Source: Paracidovorax wautersii
GTDB lineage: Bacteria > Pseudomonadota > Gammaproteobacteria > Burkholderiales > Burkholderiaceae_C
Assembly (NCBI RefSeq): GCF_031453675.1
Contig: NZ_JAVIZX010000001.1
Location: forward strand, 62,001-126,000
Direction of reading: 5' to 3'
DNA: 64,000 nucleotides
Below the pieces are notes generated by a model, which saw nothing but the letters and a program-made list of their open reading frames with translations, did not search any database and had not been told where the DNA came from. Made by a program: the position numbers and the translations under genes. Positions 25,331-35,040 of this stretch are shown here, in pieces; within the stretch, counting starts at the first letter, position 1; the number at the start of each line of letters is the position of its first letter.

Positions 25331-26797
25331 ATGGCCCACGTCCCGTCCTTTCTCACGCCGCACCAGTGGCAGCAACACGTCTACGTCGGCGGCTGGCGGC
25401 CATCGCACCAGAAGCTGGAAATCGTCGAGCCCGCGACCGGGAAAAGGCTGGCGACGACCGGGCTGGCCAGCGTGGAGGACGTGGCGCAGGCCGCAGCCCT
25501 GGCGCAGCGCGCCCAGCAGGATTGGGCGGCGCAGCACCCGCGTGACCGTGCAGCCGTCCTGCACCGGGCTGCCGCCCTCTTGCAGCAGCACCACGACGAG
25601 CTGTCGCTCTGGGTCGCCCGCGAAACCGGCGGGGTCCTGCCCAAAGGGCAGCATGAGGTCCGCGAATCGGTGGCCTTTTGCCTCCAGTCAGCGGCCATGC
25701 CGACCCAGTCGCAAGGCCAGGTCCTTCCGAGCGTGCCAGGCCGGCTGAGCCTGGCACGCCGCATGCCCCACGGCGTCATCTCAGTGATCTCGCCGTTCAA
25801 TTTCCCGCTGATCCTCAGCCTGCGCGTGGTGGCCGCGGCACTGGCCACAGGCAATGCCGTCCTGGTCAAGCCCGATCCGCGCACCCCCATCAGCGGGGGG
25901 CACCTCCTGGCGCAGCTGTTCGAGGCCGCAGGGCTGCCGCCCGGCCTGCTGTCGGTACTGCCCGGGGGTGCCGATGTCGGGGAAGCGCTGGTGACCGCAC
26001 CGGAAGTCTCGATGGTGTCGTTCACCGGCTCGGTGGGCGTGGGCCGGCGCGTCGGAGAGCTCGCGGCCCGCCATCTGAAGAAGGTGTCGCTGGAACTCGG
26101 CGGCACCAATTCGCTGGTCATTCTGGACGACGCCGACCTGGACCTGGCCGCCAGCAATGCCGCGTGGGGAGCCTGGCAACACCAGGGCCAGATCTGCATG
26201 GCGTCCAACCGCGTGCTGGTACACGAGTCCATCGCGCCGGCGCTGCTGGAGCGGCTGGTGGCCAAGGCCAACCACATGACCGTCGGAGATGGCGCGACAG
26301 GTCAGGTCTCCATGGGCCCGCTGATCGACGCCCGCCAGCGCGACCGGGTGCACCACATCGTTCAGGAGGCCGTGCAGTCGGGAGCGCAGTTGCTGGCCGG
26401 CGGCACCTACGAAGGGCTGTTCTACCGCCCCACCGTGCTTACAGGCACGCGCCTGGGCATGCGGGTGCACGACGAGGAAGTCTTCGGCCCCGTGCTCAGC
26501 CTCAACACCTTCCGCAGCGACGAAGAGGCGGCGGCGCTGGCCAATGCGCACCGCGGCGGCCTGTCGGCCGGGGTCATCACGCGCTCGCTGAACCGGGGCC
26601 TGGCGCTGGCGCAGCACCTGCGCGCCGGCATGGTCCACGTCAATGACCAGACCGTCAACGACGACGTCGTCAATCCCTTCGGGGGACCGGGCGTCGCCGG
26701 CAACGGCAGCGTGCACGGCGGCCCGGCCGACTGGGAGGCCTTCACGGTGTGGCGCTGGCTGACCGTGAAGGACGCACCGCCGGCCTACCCGGTCTGA
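25331..26797 (+). CDS. aromatic aldehyde dehydrogenase (XylC/vanillin dehydrogenase-like)
   Basis: The protein has 488 residues. NAD binding is at SPFNFPLILSLRVVAAALATGN and FTGSVGVG. The general base Glu is in KKVSLELGGTNSLVIL and the catalytic Cys in HQGQICMASNRVLVH. The C-terminal MVHVNDQTVNDD...PFGGPGVAGNGSVHGGP block resembles benzaldehyde dehydrogenases (XylC, AreC) more than coniferaldehyde dehydrogenase CalB. It would oxidise an aromatic aldehyde to the acid (vanillin to vanillate, or coniferaldehyde to ferulate). It is the first gene of the sigma-54-controlled operon and is followed 37 bp later by a CalA-like alcohol dehydrogenase. Confidence 0.88.
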   Translation: MAHVPSFLTPHQWQQHVYVGGWRPSHQKLEIVEPATGKRLATTGLASVEDVAQAAALAQRAQQDWAAQHPRDRAAVLHRAAALLQQHHDELSLWVARETGGVLPKGQHEVRESVAFCLQSAAMPTQSQGQVLPSVPGRLSLARRMPHGVISVISPFNFPLILSLRVVAAALATGNAVLVKPDPRTPISGGHLLAQLFEAAGLPPGLLSVLPGGADVGEALVTAPEVSMVSFTGSVGVGRRVGELAARHLKKVSLELGGTNSLVILDDADLDLAASNAAWGAWQHQGQICMASNRVLVHESIAPALLERLVAKANHMTVGDGATGQVSMGPLIDARQRDRVHHIVQEAVQSGAQLLAGGTYEGLFYRPTVLTGTRLGMRVHDEEVFGPVLSLNTFRSDEEAAALANAHRGGLSAGVITRSLNRGLALAQHLRAGMVHVNDQTVNDDVVNPFGGPGVAGNGSVHGGPADWEAFTVWRWLTVKDAPPAYPV

Positions 26798-26834
26798 ACG
26801 CAGGCCCACGCAGAAAAAAAGACAAGGAGACAAG

Positions 26835-27602
26835 ATGAGCCTGAACAACAAGACGATCGTCGTCACCGGCGCCTGCTCCGGCATTGGCGCAGAGACGGCG
26901 CGGCTGCTGCGCCAGCGCGGCGCACGTGTCATCGGCATGGACCGCAACGATCCCACGCTGACGCTCGACGGATTCATCAAGGTGGATCTGTCGCATGAGG
27001 CCGCCATCGACGCTGCAGTGCAGCAGTTGCCGGAACGCATCGACGGCCTGTGCAACGTGGCGGGCGTGCCCGGCACCGCGCCCGTCGAGCAGGTCGCACG
27101 GGTGAACTACCTGGGCCAGCGCCACCTGACGGAGAGCGTCGCCCAGCGCATGGGGGCCGGTGCCAGCATCGTTCAGGTGTCGTCGATCCTGGGCTACTTC
27201 TACGCGCAGCGCAGCGACCAGCACAAGGCCCTGGCGGCGGTGAATGGCTTCGAGGCCGGGCTTTCCTGGCTGGCCCGCCGCCCCGTGGAGCAGAAGGGCT
27301 GCTACGAGTACTTCAAGGAAGCGCTGATCGTCTGGACCCTGCAGCGCTCGTACAGCCTCTTCAAGGAGCGCGATATCCGCATGAACTGCGTCGCGCCCGG
27401 CCCTGTGTTCACCCCCATCCTGGGCGACTTCGTCACCCAGCTCGGCGAAGAGCGCGTGCAGGCGGACGCAGAGCGCATGAAGCGACCGGCCTTCGCCGAC
27501 GAGGTCGCCCCGGCCATCGCCTTCCTGTGCAGCGACGACGCGCGCTGGATCAACGGCGTGAACCTGCCCGTCGATGGAGGGTTTGCCGCCACCTATCTCT
27601 GA
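26835..27602 (+). CDS. calA: coniferyl-alcohol-dehydrogenase-like SDR
   Basis: The protein has 255 residues. The start LNNKTIVVTGACSGIGAETARLLRQRGARVIGMDRN has the TGxxxGIG dinucleotide motif. The region LCNVAGVPGTAPV, the long segment with CYEYFKEALIVW (catalytic Tyr-x-x-x-Lys) and RMNCVAPGPVFTPILGDFV are shared with the coniferyl alcohol dehydrogenase CalA and related 3-alpha-hydroxysteroid dehydrogenases as I know them. It would oxidise coniferyl alcohol to coniferaldehyde with NAD. Its place directly behind an aromatic aldehyde dehydrogenase supports this; a steroid substrate is the alternative. A GGAG box precedes the start. Confidence 0.75.
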   Translation: MSLNNKTIVVTGACSGIGAETARLLRQRGARVIGMDRNDPTLTLDGFIKVDLSHEAAIDAAVQQLPERIDGLCNVAGVPGTAPVEQVARVNYLGQRHLTESVAQRMGAGASIVQVSSILGYFYAQRSDQHKALAAVNGFEAGLSWLARRPVEQKGCYEYFKEALIVWTLQRSYSLFKERDIRMNCVAPGPVFTPILGDFVTQLGEERVQADAERMKRPAFADEVAPAIAFLCSDDARWINGVNLPVDGGFAATYL

Positions 27603-27664
27603 GTCCGCGGTGCAGCGCCTGCGCGCACGCGGCTCCCCCACACCACAAGAGAGGAGACAAGAAA

Positions 27665-29398
27665 ATGCGTTTGCATCCCTTCGCCCTGGCCGCCGTGGCC
27701 GCCCTGGGCTTGCCGGCCGCACAGGCCTTCGACATCGAAACCCCGGACCCCGACATCAAGGCGCGCCTGGACTTCACGCCCAAGGTCAGCATGGGCTACC
27801 GCGTCAAGAATCCTTCGGAAGCGCTGAGCCGGCTGGACGTGGGCGTGGACCCCGGCACGGTCAACGAGGACGATGGCAACCACAACTTCCGCCGCGGACT
27901 CATCTCCCGGCGGGTCGATCTGCTGACCGAATTCGACGTGACCGGCCGCAACTTCGGCATGCGCCTGAGCGGGACGGCCTGGCATGACGGGGCCTATACC
28001 GGCCGCAACGACTACCAGGGCACGCCCCTGTATGCGGGGGGCCGGGCGCTGGGCCCGGTCGTCTCCACCGCCAACAACCTGCCTGGACAGGCGCCCAATG
28101 AATTCCTGCCCGCCACGCGGCGCCAGCACGGGCGCAGCGGCGAGATCCTAGATGCCTTCGCGTATGTGAAAGGCGACGTCGGCAGCATGCCCTACACCCT
28201 GCGCGTGGGCAAGCACACGCTGCAATGGGGCGAAAGCCTGTTCTTCGGGCAGAACGGCATCGCCAACGCGCAGGGTCCGATCGACATCGCCAAGATCGCC
28301 TCGGTGCCGGGCTGGCAGTTCAAGGAAGTGCTGCTTCCGGTCGAGCAGATATCGGGCACGCTGCGCCTGGCCGAAGGCGTTCAGCTGGGCGCCTACTACC
28401 AGCTGAAATGGCGGCCTAGCAAGCTGCCCGGCGTAGGCAGCTACTTCTCCAACCAGGACTACGTAGGAGGAGGCCGCGTCAACTTCGGGACCAACCCGGA
28501 CGGCTCCCCGAATGACCTGCCTGTGCAGCCGTCCGCGGACATCCGTCCCAAGGACTCGGGCCAGGGCGGCGTCCAGCTGCGCTGGAGCCCGCAGGGCAGC
28601 GAGTACGAGTTCGGCTTCTACGCCGCGCAGTACCACGACAAGACCCCGAGCGCCCTGGTGTTCGACTTCGCGCAGGGCAACACGCATCTGGCGTACGCCA
28701 GCAACATCCGCACGTTCGGGGCCAGCGTCACCTCGTCGATCGGGCAGCTCAACTGGGCCGTGGAAGGCTCCATGCGCACCAACGCACCGCTCAATGGAGA
28801 CCCCGCCGTCCTCGGCGGGCCCATTCCGACTTGCACCACCCAGCGCGCCAACCCTTGCTATCCCGTCGGCCGTACCGCCCACCTGCAGGTGTCGGGCATC
28901 TACGTGCTGCAACCTTCTGCCCTGTGGCAAGGGGGCGCGGTGCTGGGCGAGCTGGCCTACAACCGCCGCCTCAAGGTCACCCGGGACATCTTCGCGATCG
29001 GTCCGGACGGCACGTGGGTCGGACTCGGCGGGCTGGACCCGAACACGACCAAGGGCGCCTTCGCGCTGCGCATGCTGTTCGAGCCGACGTACTTCCAGGT
29101 GGCGCCGGGGCTCGACCTGTCCGTACCCATCGGCTTCGGCTACAACTTCGGAGGCCGGTCCTCGGCCATCGCCAACTTCGCCGGCGGGGGCTCCAACACC
29201 GGCGACTGGACCATCGGCCTGAAGGCGACCTACCAGAACGTCTGGAAGTTCTCGCTGACCTATTCCGACTTCTTCGGCTCGGCCAAGACCTTCACCCAGA
29301 CACAGGTCCCCGGCAGCGCCTCGCCGCGCCAGCTGAGCTTCGGCCAGACCCTCCGCGACCGCGCGTACGTCGCTTTCAGCGCAACCCGCACTTTCTAA
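27665..29398 (+). CDS. DUF1302 outer membrane protein
   Basis: The protein has 577 residues with a signal peptide ending AAQA (MRLHPFALAAVAALGLPAAQA). The mature part alternates polar and hydrophobic residues like a beta barrel: FRRGLISRRVDLLTEFDVTG, RVGKHTLQWGESLFFGQNGI near the middle and a C-terminal AYVAFSATRTF ending in Phe, the BAM recognition signal. The motif 'WGES.FF.....AN' is typical of DUF1302. It is the first gene of a four-gene envelope module (DUF1302, DUF1329, YCF48-like, RND) that commonly accompanies catabolism of hydrophobic compounds. Uptake or efflux of the aromatic substrate is inferred. Confidence 0.87.
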   Translation: MRLHPFALAAVAALGLPAAQAFDIETPDPDIKARLDFTPKVSMGYRVKNPSEALSRLDVGVDPGTVNEDDGNHNFRRGLISRRVDLLTEFDVTGRNFGMRLSGTAWHDGAYTGRNDYQGTPLYAGGRALGPVVSTANNLPGQAPNEFLPATRRQHGRSGEILDAFAYVKGDVGSMPYTLRVGKHTLQWGESLFFGQNGIANAQGPIDIAKIASVPGWQFKEVLLPVEQISGTLRLAEGVQLGAYYQLKWRPSKLPGVGSYFSNQDYVGGGRVNFGTNPDGSPNDLPVQPSADIRPKDSGQGGVQLRWSPQGSEYEFGFYAAQYHDKTPSALVFDFAQGNTHLAYASNIRTFGASVTSSIGQLNWAVEGSMRTNAPLNGDPAVLGGPIPTCTTQRANPCYPVGRTAHLQVSGIYVLQPSALWQGGAVLGELAYNRRLKVTRDIFAIGPDGTWVGLGGLDPNTTKGAFALRMLFEPTYFQVAPGLDLSVPIGFGYNFGGRSSAIANFAGGGSNTGDWTIGLKATYQNVWKFSLTYSDFFGSAKTFTQTQVPGSASPRQLSFGQTLRDRAYVAFSATRTF

Positions 29399-29418
29399 GA
29401 CCACCCCAAGGACCGACG

Positions 29419-30780
29419 ATGATGAAAATTCCCTACGCCTTCTGGACGATGGCCGCCGCGGCTCTGCTGCCCCTGCAGGCGCTGGCCACCGCAACCGCCG
29501 ACGAGGCGGCCCAGCTCAAGAGCACGCTCACGCCGCTGGGCGCGGAGCGGGCCGCCAACAAGGACGGCACCATTCCCGCCTGGGACGGCGGCATGACCAA
29601 GGCGCCGGCAGGCTACCGCAACGGCGATCCCCGGCCCGACCTGTTTGCAGGCGAGAAGCCCCGGCTCCAGATCAATGCCAAGAACATGGAGCAGCATGCC
29701 GACAAGCTGACCGACGGCGTGAAGGCGTTGATGAAGAAGTACCCCGACTTTCGCATCGACGTCTACCCGACCCACCGCACCGCGGGCGCGCCGCAGTACG
29801 TCTACGACAACACCTTCAAGAACGCCACGCGCGCCAAGCTGACCGACGGCGGCCAGGGCGTCGAAGGTGCGTTCGGCGGCATCCCGTTTCCCGTTCCGCA
29901 CGACGCCTACGAAGTGATCTGGAACCACCGGCTGGCCTGGCTGGGCGTGAACACGCAGACCCCGCTGCGCGTATGGGTGATGACGTCGGACGGCCGGCGC
30001 AGCATGGCTTCGGGCGGGTCGCAGACGTTCCGCCGCCCCTACTACGACCCCGACCTGTCCCCCGAGAAGTTCGACGGCTACTACTCATTGGGCAAGTTCG
30101 CCGCCACCGAGCCAGGCTCGAAGGCCGGGGAAGCCATCCTCGCGCACGACGGGCTGAACGCCTCGTCGCCCCGCGGACTGTGGCAGTACCTGGTGGGCCA
30201 GCGCCGCGTGCGCAAGTCGCCTTCGGTCGGCTACGACACGCCGGACGCCGTCACCTCCGGCATCGGCCTGTTCGACGAGGCGTTCAATCTCTTCGGCCCC
30301 ATCGACAAGCACGAGCTGAAGCTGGTCGGCAAGAAGGAGCTGTACATCCCGTACAACAACAACCGGGCGGCTACCCTGAAAGTGGCCGACCTGGTCACGC
30401 CGTCGACGCTCAACCCCGACGCCGTGCGCTGGGAGCTGCACCGGGTCTGGGAAGTCGAGGCCACCCTCGCCCCCGGCAAGCGCCATGTGGCGGCAAAGCG
30501 CAAGTACTACATCGACGAGGACAGCTGGCAGATCGTGCTGTTCGACGGCTGGGACGCCAAGGGTGAACTGTGGCGCACCAACTATGCCCTGATGCTGACC
30601 GCGCCGGACCTGCAAGGCGCTGTGCTGGGCAATGTGTTCTGGGGCGGCTACGACATGCAGACCGGCGCCTATTACCTCAACATGGCCTCAAACGAGCTGC
30701 CGAGCCAAATGAAGACCATGCCCACGCTGCAACGCAGCTTCTTCAGCCCTGAAGAGCTGGCGAACGAGGGAACGCGGTGA
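29419..30780 (+). CDS. DUF1329 periplasmic lipid-binding-like protein
   Basis: The protein has 453 residues with a signal peptide (MMKIPYAFWTMAAAALLPLQALA). The DUF1329 hallmarks are LTPLGAERAANKDGTIPAWDGG near the mature N-terminus, IDVYPTHRTAGAPQYVYDNT, GIPFPVP-type VEGAFGGIPFPVPHDAYEVIWNH, and RKYYIDEDSWQIVLFDGWDAKG. The fold is LolA/LolB-like, so it may shuttle a hydrophobic ligand across the periplasm between the DUF1302 barrel and the RND protein encoded with it. That role is inference. ATG 29419 is followed immediately by a second ATG. Confidence 0.87.
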   Translation: MMKIPYAFWTMAAAALLPLQALATATADEAAQLKSTLTPLGAERAANKDGTIPAWDGGMTKAPAGYRNGDPRPDLFAGEKPRLQINAKNMEQHADKLTDGVKALMKKYPDFRIDVYPTHRTAGAPQYVYDNTFKNATRAKLTDGGQGVEGAFGGIPFPVPHDAYEVIWNHRLAWLGVNTQTPLRVWVMTSDGRRSMASGGSQTFRRPYYDPDLSPEKFDGYYSLGKFAATEPGSKAGEAILAHDGLNASSPRGLWQYLVGQRRVRKSPSVGYDTPDAVTSGIGLFDEAFNLFGPIDKHELKLVGKKELYIPYNNNRAATLKVADLVTPSTLNPDAVRWELHRVWEVEATLAPGKRHVAAKRKYYIDEDSWQIVLFDGWDAKGELWRTNYALMLTAPDLQGAVLGNVFWGGYDMQTGAYYLNMASNELPSQMKTMPTLQRSFFSPEELANEGTR

Positions 30781-31850
30781 GGCGGCGTGACCTGCTGATG
30801 GGTACGGGGCTGGCATCGCTCGGCGTGGTGGCGGCTGCACAGGGCGTGCCGCCCGCTGCAGCGTCCGCAGCGTCGGCGCCCGCGTTGCCGGGCGTGCTGT
30901 CGCGCCCAGCCCAGGCCACGCACCTGGCCACGCGCTCCGCACTGCTGGGCGCCACCCGCGCGGGCCAGCGCCTGCTGCTGTGCGGCGAGCGGGGTATCGT
31001 CCTCTGGAGCGACGACCAGGGCCAGCGATGGAAGCAGGCGCGCGTGCCGGTGCAGGTCAGCCTGACGGCGCTGGCTTTCGCCGACGATGCGCGCGAAGGC
31101 TGGGCCTGCGGCCATTTCGGCGTGCTGCTCCACACGCGGGACGGTGGCGAGAATTGGACGCTGGCCCTGGACGGCGCGGCCGCCGCCCGTCTGCAGTCGC
31201 AGAGCGCGACCGGAGAAGCCCAGCGCCGGCTGGCGCAGCGCCATGTGGACGAGGGCCCCGACAAGCCGTTCTTCGACGTGTCCCTGGTGCAGGGCCGCGT
31301 CGTTGCCGTGGGCGCCTACGGCCTCGCTGTGCAGGGCAAGGATTCCGATCGTGCAGCGTTCACGCCCCTCGGCCCGCAACTGCCCAACCCGAAGCAACTC
31401 CACCTGTACGCGGCCTGCGCCCACGGCACACAGCTGTACGTGGCCGGAGAGCAGGGGCTGCTGCTGCGATCCAGCGACGGAGGCGGCCAGTTCGACGCCA
31501 TGGCCACGCCGTACAAGGGCAGCTTCTTCGGATTGCTGCTACCGGCAGACGGCGCCGTGCTGGCGTATGGCCTGCGCGGCAACATCTGGCGCTCGGCCGA
31601 TCGCGGCGATACCTGGACCCGCATCGCCAATCCCTTGCCAGCGAACCTGGGGGCCGGCGTGGTGCTGGACGACGGCCGAACGGTGCTGCTGGCGCAGAAC
31701 GGCGACCTGCTGGTCAGCACCGACCAGGGCCAGCGGTTCGAGCACCGACCGGCCGCCCACCCCTTTCCAGCCGCAACCCTGGTAGCCACCGCCGATGGCC
31801 GGCACGCCGTGCTGGCAGGCCTGCGTGGACTGCAGCGCGTGGCGCTTTGA
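30777..31850 (+). CDS. YCF48-related beta-propeller protein
   Basis: The protein has 357 residues, with a GTG start overlapping the DUF1329 stop (GTGA). The N-terminus RRRDLLMGTGLASLGVVAAA looks like a Tat-type signal. Repeated blades carry BNR-like turns: IVLWSDDQGQRWKQARV, VLLHTRDGGENWTLAL, LLLRSSDGGGQFDAMATPYKG and IWRSADRGDTWTRIANPL. It is the third member of the DUF1302-DUF1329-YCF48-RND module, perhaps a periplasmic scaffold. No catalytic residues are evident. Confidence 0.83.
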   Translation: MRRRDLLMGTGLASLGVVAAAQGVPPAAASAASAPALPGVLSRPAQATHLATRSALLGATRAGQRLLLCGERGIVLWSDDQGQRWKQARVPVQVSLTALAFADDAREGWACGHFGVLLHTRDGGENWTLALDGAAAARLQSQSATGEAQRRLAQRHVDEGPDKPFFDVSLVQGRVVAVGAYGLAVQGKDSDRAAFTPLGPQLPNPKQLHLYAACAHGTQLYVAGEQGLLLRSSDGGGQFDAMATPYKGSFFGLLLPADGAVLAYGLRGNIWRSADRGDTWTRIANPLPANLGAGVVLDDGRTVLLAQNGDLLVSTDQGQRFEHRPAAHPFPAATLVATADGRHAVLAGLRGLQRVAL

Positions 31851-31981
31851 TCCATGCCTGGCCGCGTTGCATCCGCCTGCGCTGCGCACAGTACCTGCAC
31901 ACGGCCGCGCGCACGGCGGCATGTACGCCGCAGGTGCCCCATTTCCGCCCTTCGCCCCACCCCGACACCGAGAGCCCGACC

Positions 31982-34414
31982 GTGAGCCTGCCCACCGACG
32001 ACACCGCACAGCCGGTCATCAGCCAGCTTGAGCATTTCGATACCGCCAGCGGCTCTGCCGCCGAACGCCTTTTCTTCAACCACCGCCCGTGGGTGCTCGC
32101 CATCAGCCTGATCGCCACGCTGATCCTGGGGTGGCATGCGCTGGCCATCCAGCTGTCGGCCAGCTTCGACAAGACGATTCCGACCCGCCACCCCTACATC
32201 GTCAACTTCCTTGAACAGCGCGAGCAGCTGGGCGGCGGAGGCAACGCGCTGCGCATCGCCGTGCAGGCCAAGACCGGCAGGATTCTCGACAAGGACTATC
32301 TGGAAACGCTGAGCCGCATCAGCGATGAGCTGTTTCTGATGCCCGGGGTGGATCGCCCTTTCCTGAAGTCGCTCTGGACCAGCAACACCCGCTGGGTGGC
32401 GGTGACCGAGGACGGTCTGGACGGCGACACGGTGATGAGCGACAGCTACGACGGCAGCCCCGAGGCGATGGCGGCCGTGCGCGCCAACATCGAGCGGTCG
32501 GGGGAGATCGGCCAGCTGGTGGCAGCCGACTTCAAGAGCACCATCGTCTACGTGCCGCTGCTGGACAAGGACCCGCGAACCGGCCAGGCGCTGGACTATG
32601 GCGAACTGGGCCGCCAGCTGGAGGCACTGCGAGCCCGCTACGACAACGACCGCACATCGATCCACATCATCGGCTTCGCCAAGGTCATGGGGGATTTGAT
32701 CGAAGGCGTGCGCCTGGTGGCCTTGTTCTTCGCACTGGCCATCGTCATCTGCGCGGGCGTGCTGTTCGCCTACACCCGGTGCGCCCGCTCGACGTTCATC
32801 GTGGTGGCGTGCTCGCTCGTGGCCGTCGTGTGGCAGCTGGGCCTGCTGCGGCTGCTGGGCCAGGCGCTCGACCCCTACTCGGTGCTGGTGCCGTTCCTGG
32901 TCTTCGCCATCGGCATGAGCCACGGGGCACAGAAGATGAACGGCATCCTGCAGGACGTCGGCCGCGGCACGCACCGCGTGGTCGCCGCGCGCTACACGTT
33001 CCGGCGGCTCTTCCTGGCGGGGCTCACGGCGCTGCTGTGCGACGCCGTCGGCTTCGCCGTGCTCGCGCTGATCGACATCCGGGTGATCCAGGATCTGGCC
33101 GCCAACGCCAGCATCGGCGTAGCGGTGCTGGTGTTCACCAACCTCGTGCTGCTCCCTGTGCTGCTCTCGTACCTGGGCGTGAGCCGCCAGGCCGCGCAGC
33201 GCAGCCTGCAGCAGGAGCAGGCGGGCGAGCTGCGCGGCGCGTGGGGCTGGCTTGCGGCGTTCACGCAGCGGCGCCCCGCCCTCCTGGCCATTGCGGCGGC
33301 GGCCGCGCTGCTGGCGGGCTCGGTGGCACTGTCGATGCGCATCCAGGTGGGCGACCTGGATGCGGGCGCGCCCGAACTGCGCGCCGAATCGCGCTACAAC
33401 CGCGACAACGCGTTCGTGGTCCAGAACTATGCGGCCAGCACCGACATCCTGACCGTGATGGTCACGTCGCCCGACGACCAGTGCACCCGCTACGCCACGC
33501 TGAGCCAGGTCGACGAGCTGGCTTGGCGCCTGCAGCAACTGCCCGGCGTGGAGGGCACGCAGTCCATGGCCGGCCTGGCCAAGCTGGCGATGGTCGGGTT
33601 CAACGAAGGCAACTTCAAATGGTTCGACCTCATCGCCAATGACCAGGCGCTGGGCGGTGTGCAGGCGATCGCGCCCCGCGAGCTGCTGAACAAGGCCTGC
33701 TCCTTCCTCAGCCTGCACGTGTTCCTGAAGGACCACAAAGCCAGCACGCTCGACCGGGTCGTCGCCGAAGTGGAGGCCTTCAAGGCGGCCCAGCCGCCAT
33801 CGGACGTGAAATTCCTGCTGGCGGCGGGATCGGCCGGCGTGGAGGCAGCCACCAACCTGGTGGTGCGCAAGGCCATGCGGGAGATGCTGCTGTGGGTGTA
33901 CGGGGCTGTGATCCTGCTGTGCTGGATCACCTTCCGCTCCTGGCGCGCGACCGTGGTGGCCGTGCTGCCGCTGGTGCTGACCTCCATGCTCTGCGAGGCC
34001 CTGATGGTGCTGCTGGGCATGGGCGTGAAAGTGGCCACGCTGCCCGTCATCGCGCTGGGGGTGGGGATCGGCGTGGACTACGCCCTGTATGTGCTGGCCG
34101 TGATGCTCCAGCGCCTGCGGCGCGGCGATACCGTGGACCAGGCCTACCGCGCCGCTTTGCAGTTCACGGGGCGGGTCGTCATGCTGACCGGACTCACCCT
34201 CGCCCTCGCCGTGGGCACCTGGTTCTTCAGCCCCATCAAGTTCCAGGCGGACATGGGCATCCTGCTGGCCTTCATGTTCCTGTGGAACATGGTGGGCGCG
34301 CTGGTGCTGCTGCCGGCGCTGGCCCGGTTCCTGCTGCCCCCGTTGCGCCAGCACCCGGCCCCCCCGGCTGCGACCGGGCTGCCGGCGGGTGTGGTTCAGC
34401 CGGCAGCACGGTGA
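31982..34414 (+). CDS. RND/MMPL family transporter
   Basis: The protein has 810 residues. One N-terminal transmembrane helix (RPWVLAISLIATLILGWHAL) precedes a periplasmic domain and two clusters of helices (about 230-400 and 620-800), the duplicated layout of MMPL/SSD exporters. The motifs are AIGMSHGAQKMNGIL in the first half and VIALGVGIGVDYALYVLAVML in the second (the G-I-G-V-D-Y proton-relay type Asp). It is the inner-membrane engine of the DUF1302-DUF1329-YCF48 module. The GTG at 31982 was chosen because the protein family starts about 30 residues before the first helix; no strong ribosome site is visible, and 131 bp separate it from the previous gene. Confidence 0.87.
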   Translation: MSLPTDDTAQPVISQLEHFDTASGSAAERLFFNHRPWVLAISLIATLILGWHALAIQLSASFDKTIPTRHPYIVNFLEQREQLGGGGNALRIAVQAKTGRILDKDYLETLSRISDELFLMPGVDRPFLKSLWTSNTRWVAVTEDGLDGDTVMSDSYDGSPEAMAAVRANIERSGEIGQLVAADFKSTIVYVPLLDKDPRTGQALDYGELGRQLEALRARYDNDRTSIHIIGFAKVMGDLIEGVRLVALFFALAIVICAGVLFAYTRCARSTFIVVACSLVAVVWQLGLLRLLGQALDPYSVLVPFLVFAIGMSHGAQKMNGILQDVGRGTHRVVAARYTFRRLFLAGLTALLCDAVGFAVLALIDIRVIQDLAANASIGVAVLVFTNLVLLPVLLSYLGVSRQAAQRSLQQEQAGELRGAWGWLAAFTQRRPALLAIAAAAALLAGSVALSMRIQVGDLDAGAPELRAESRYNRDNAFVVQNYAASTDILTVMVTSPDDQCTRYATLSQVDELAWRLQQLPGVEGTQSMAGLAKLAMVGFNEGNFKWFDLIANDQALGGVQAIAPRELLNKACSFLSLHVFLKDHKASTLDRVVAEVEAFKAAQPPSDVKFLLAAGSAGVEAATNLVVRKAMREMLLWVYGAVILLCWITFRSWRATVVAVLPLVLTSMLCEALMVLLGMGVKVATLPVIALGVGIGVDYALYVLAVMLQRLRRGDTVDQAYRAALQFTGRVVMLTGLTLALAVGTWFFSPIKFQADMGILLAFMFLWNMVGALVLLPALARFLLPPLRQHPAPPAATGLPAGVVQPAAR

Positions 34415-34573
34415 CGGCTTGCCGCGCGGGCAGCCGCCCGCAGAAGGCGAGCGCCGTCCTACGCAGCACGGCGCACGGTGCCGACAGGGGCCGCGCCGTG
34501 TGCAACGTCAGATCAGGATCAGGTCGCCGGTGCGTTGCACCGGCCCGTTCCACCATCCCACCGGAGGTCTGCC

Positions 34574-34900
34574 ATGCCCCAAGCTGCCTGGAGCGCCAAG
34601 CGCGAACGCCAATACGAACACATCAAGGACAGCCTCAAGGAACGGGGCCGCAGCACCAAGACCGCGGAATCCATCGCGGCGCGCACGGTGAACAAGGAGC
34701 GTGCACAACATGGCGAGGCCGAGAACCCCAACCCGAAGACCCTGCGCGACACTCCCGCGCCGGTACGCGGCGGCCAGCGCTCGCACAGCGGCGCCCAGGG
34801 CCGCACCCGGGATCAGCTCTATGAGGAAGCCCGCAAGAAGGGCATCGCCGGCCGCTCCAGGATGAACAAGGCCCAGCTCCAGAAAGCCGTCGGGCGCTGA
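34574..34900 (+). CDS. small basic protein with Rho-N-like C-terminus
   Basis: The protein has 108 residues, with a strong GGAGGT box 5 nt before the ATG. The N-terminal half, WSAKRERQYEHIKDSLKERGRSTKTAESIAARTVNKERAQ, is a charged helical domain. The C-terminal RTRDQLYEEARKKGIAGRSRMNKAQLQKAVGR matches a Rho-termination-factor N-terminal (SAP-like) helix-extended-helix motif. Such proteins are often annotated as plasmid stabilisation proteins. Nucleic-acid binding is likely; a cellular role is unknown. Confidence 0.8.
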   Translation: MPQAAWSAKRERQYEHIKDSLKERGRSTKTAESIAARTVNKERAQHGEAENPNPKTLRDTPAPVRGGQRSHSGAQGRTRDQLYEEARKKGIAGRSRMNKAQLQKAVGR

Positions 34901-35040
34901 GAAGCGGCCATCGCGGACGCAGCCATCCCTTCGATGCGGCGGGGGAGCGGCAAACGCGGATGGGCGGCACCCGCCTTGCCAGCCGCCAGGCGCGCCCGGA
35001 GAATGCAGCCAGCACTGCACTGCCTCCGACGCGCCCCTCC

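Noticed and set aside
31316-34354. Open frame of about 1000 codons on the minus strand opposite the YCF48 and RND genes
   Set aside because: Gln/His/Arg-rich translation with no motif, antisense to a clear RND transporter.
34426-34441. GCGGGC-AGCC-GCCCGC hairpin after the RND gene as a terminator
   Set aside because: Short stem with no T-run; such stems are common by chance in DNA this rich in GC.
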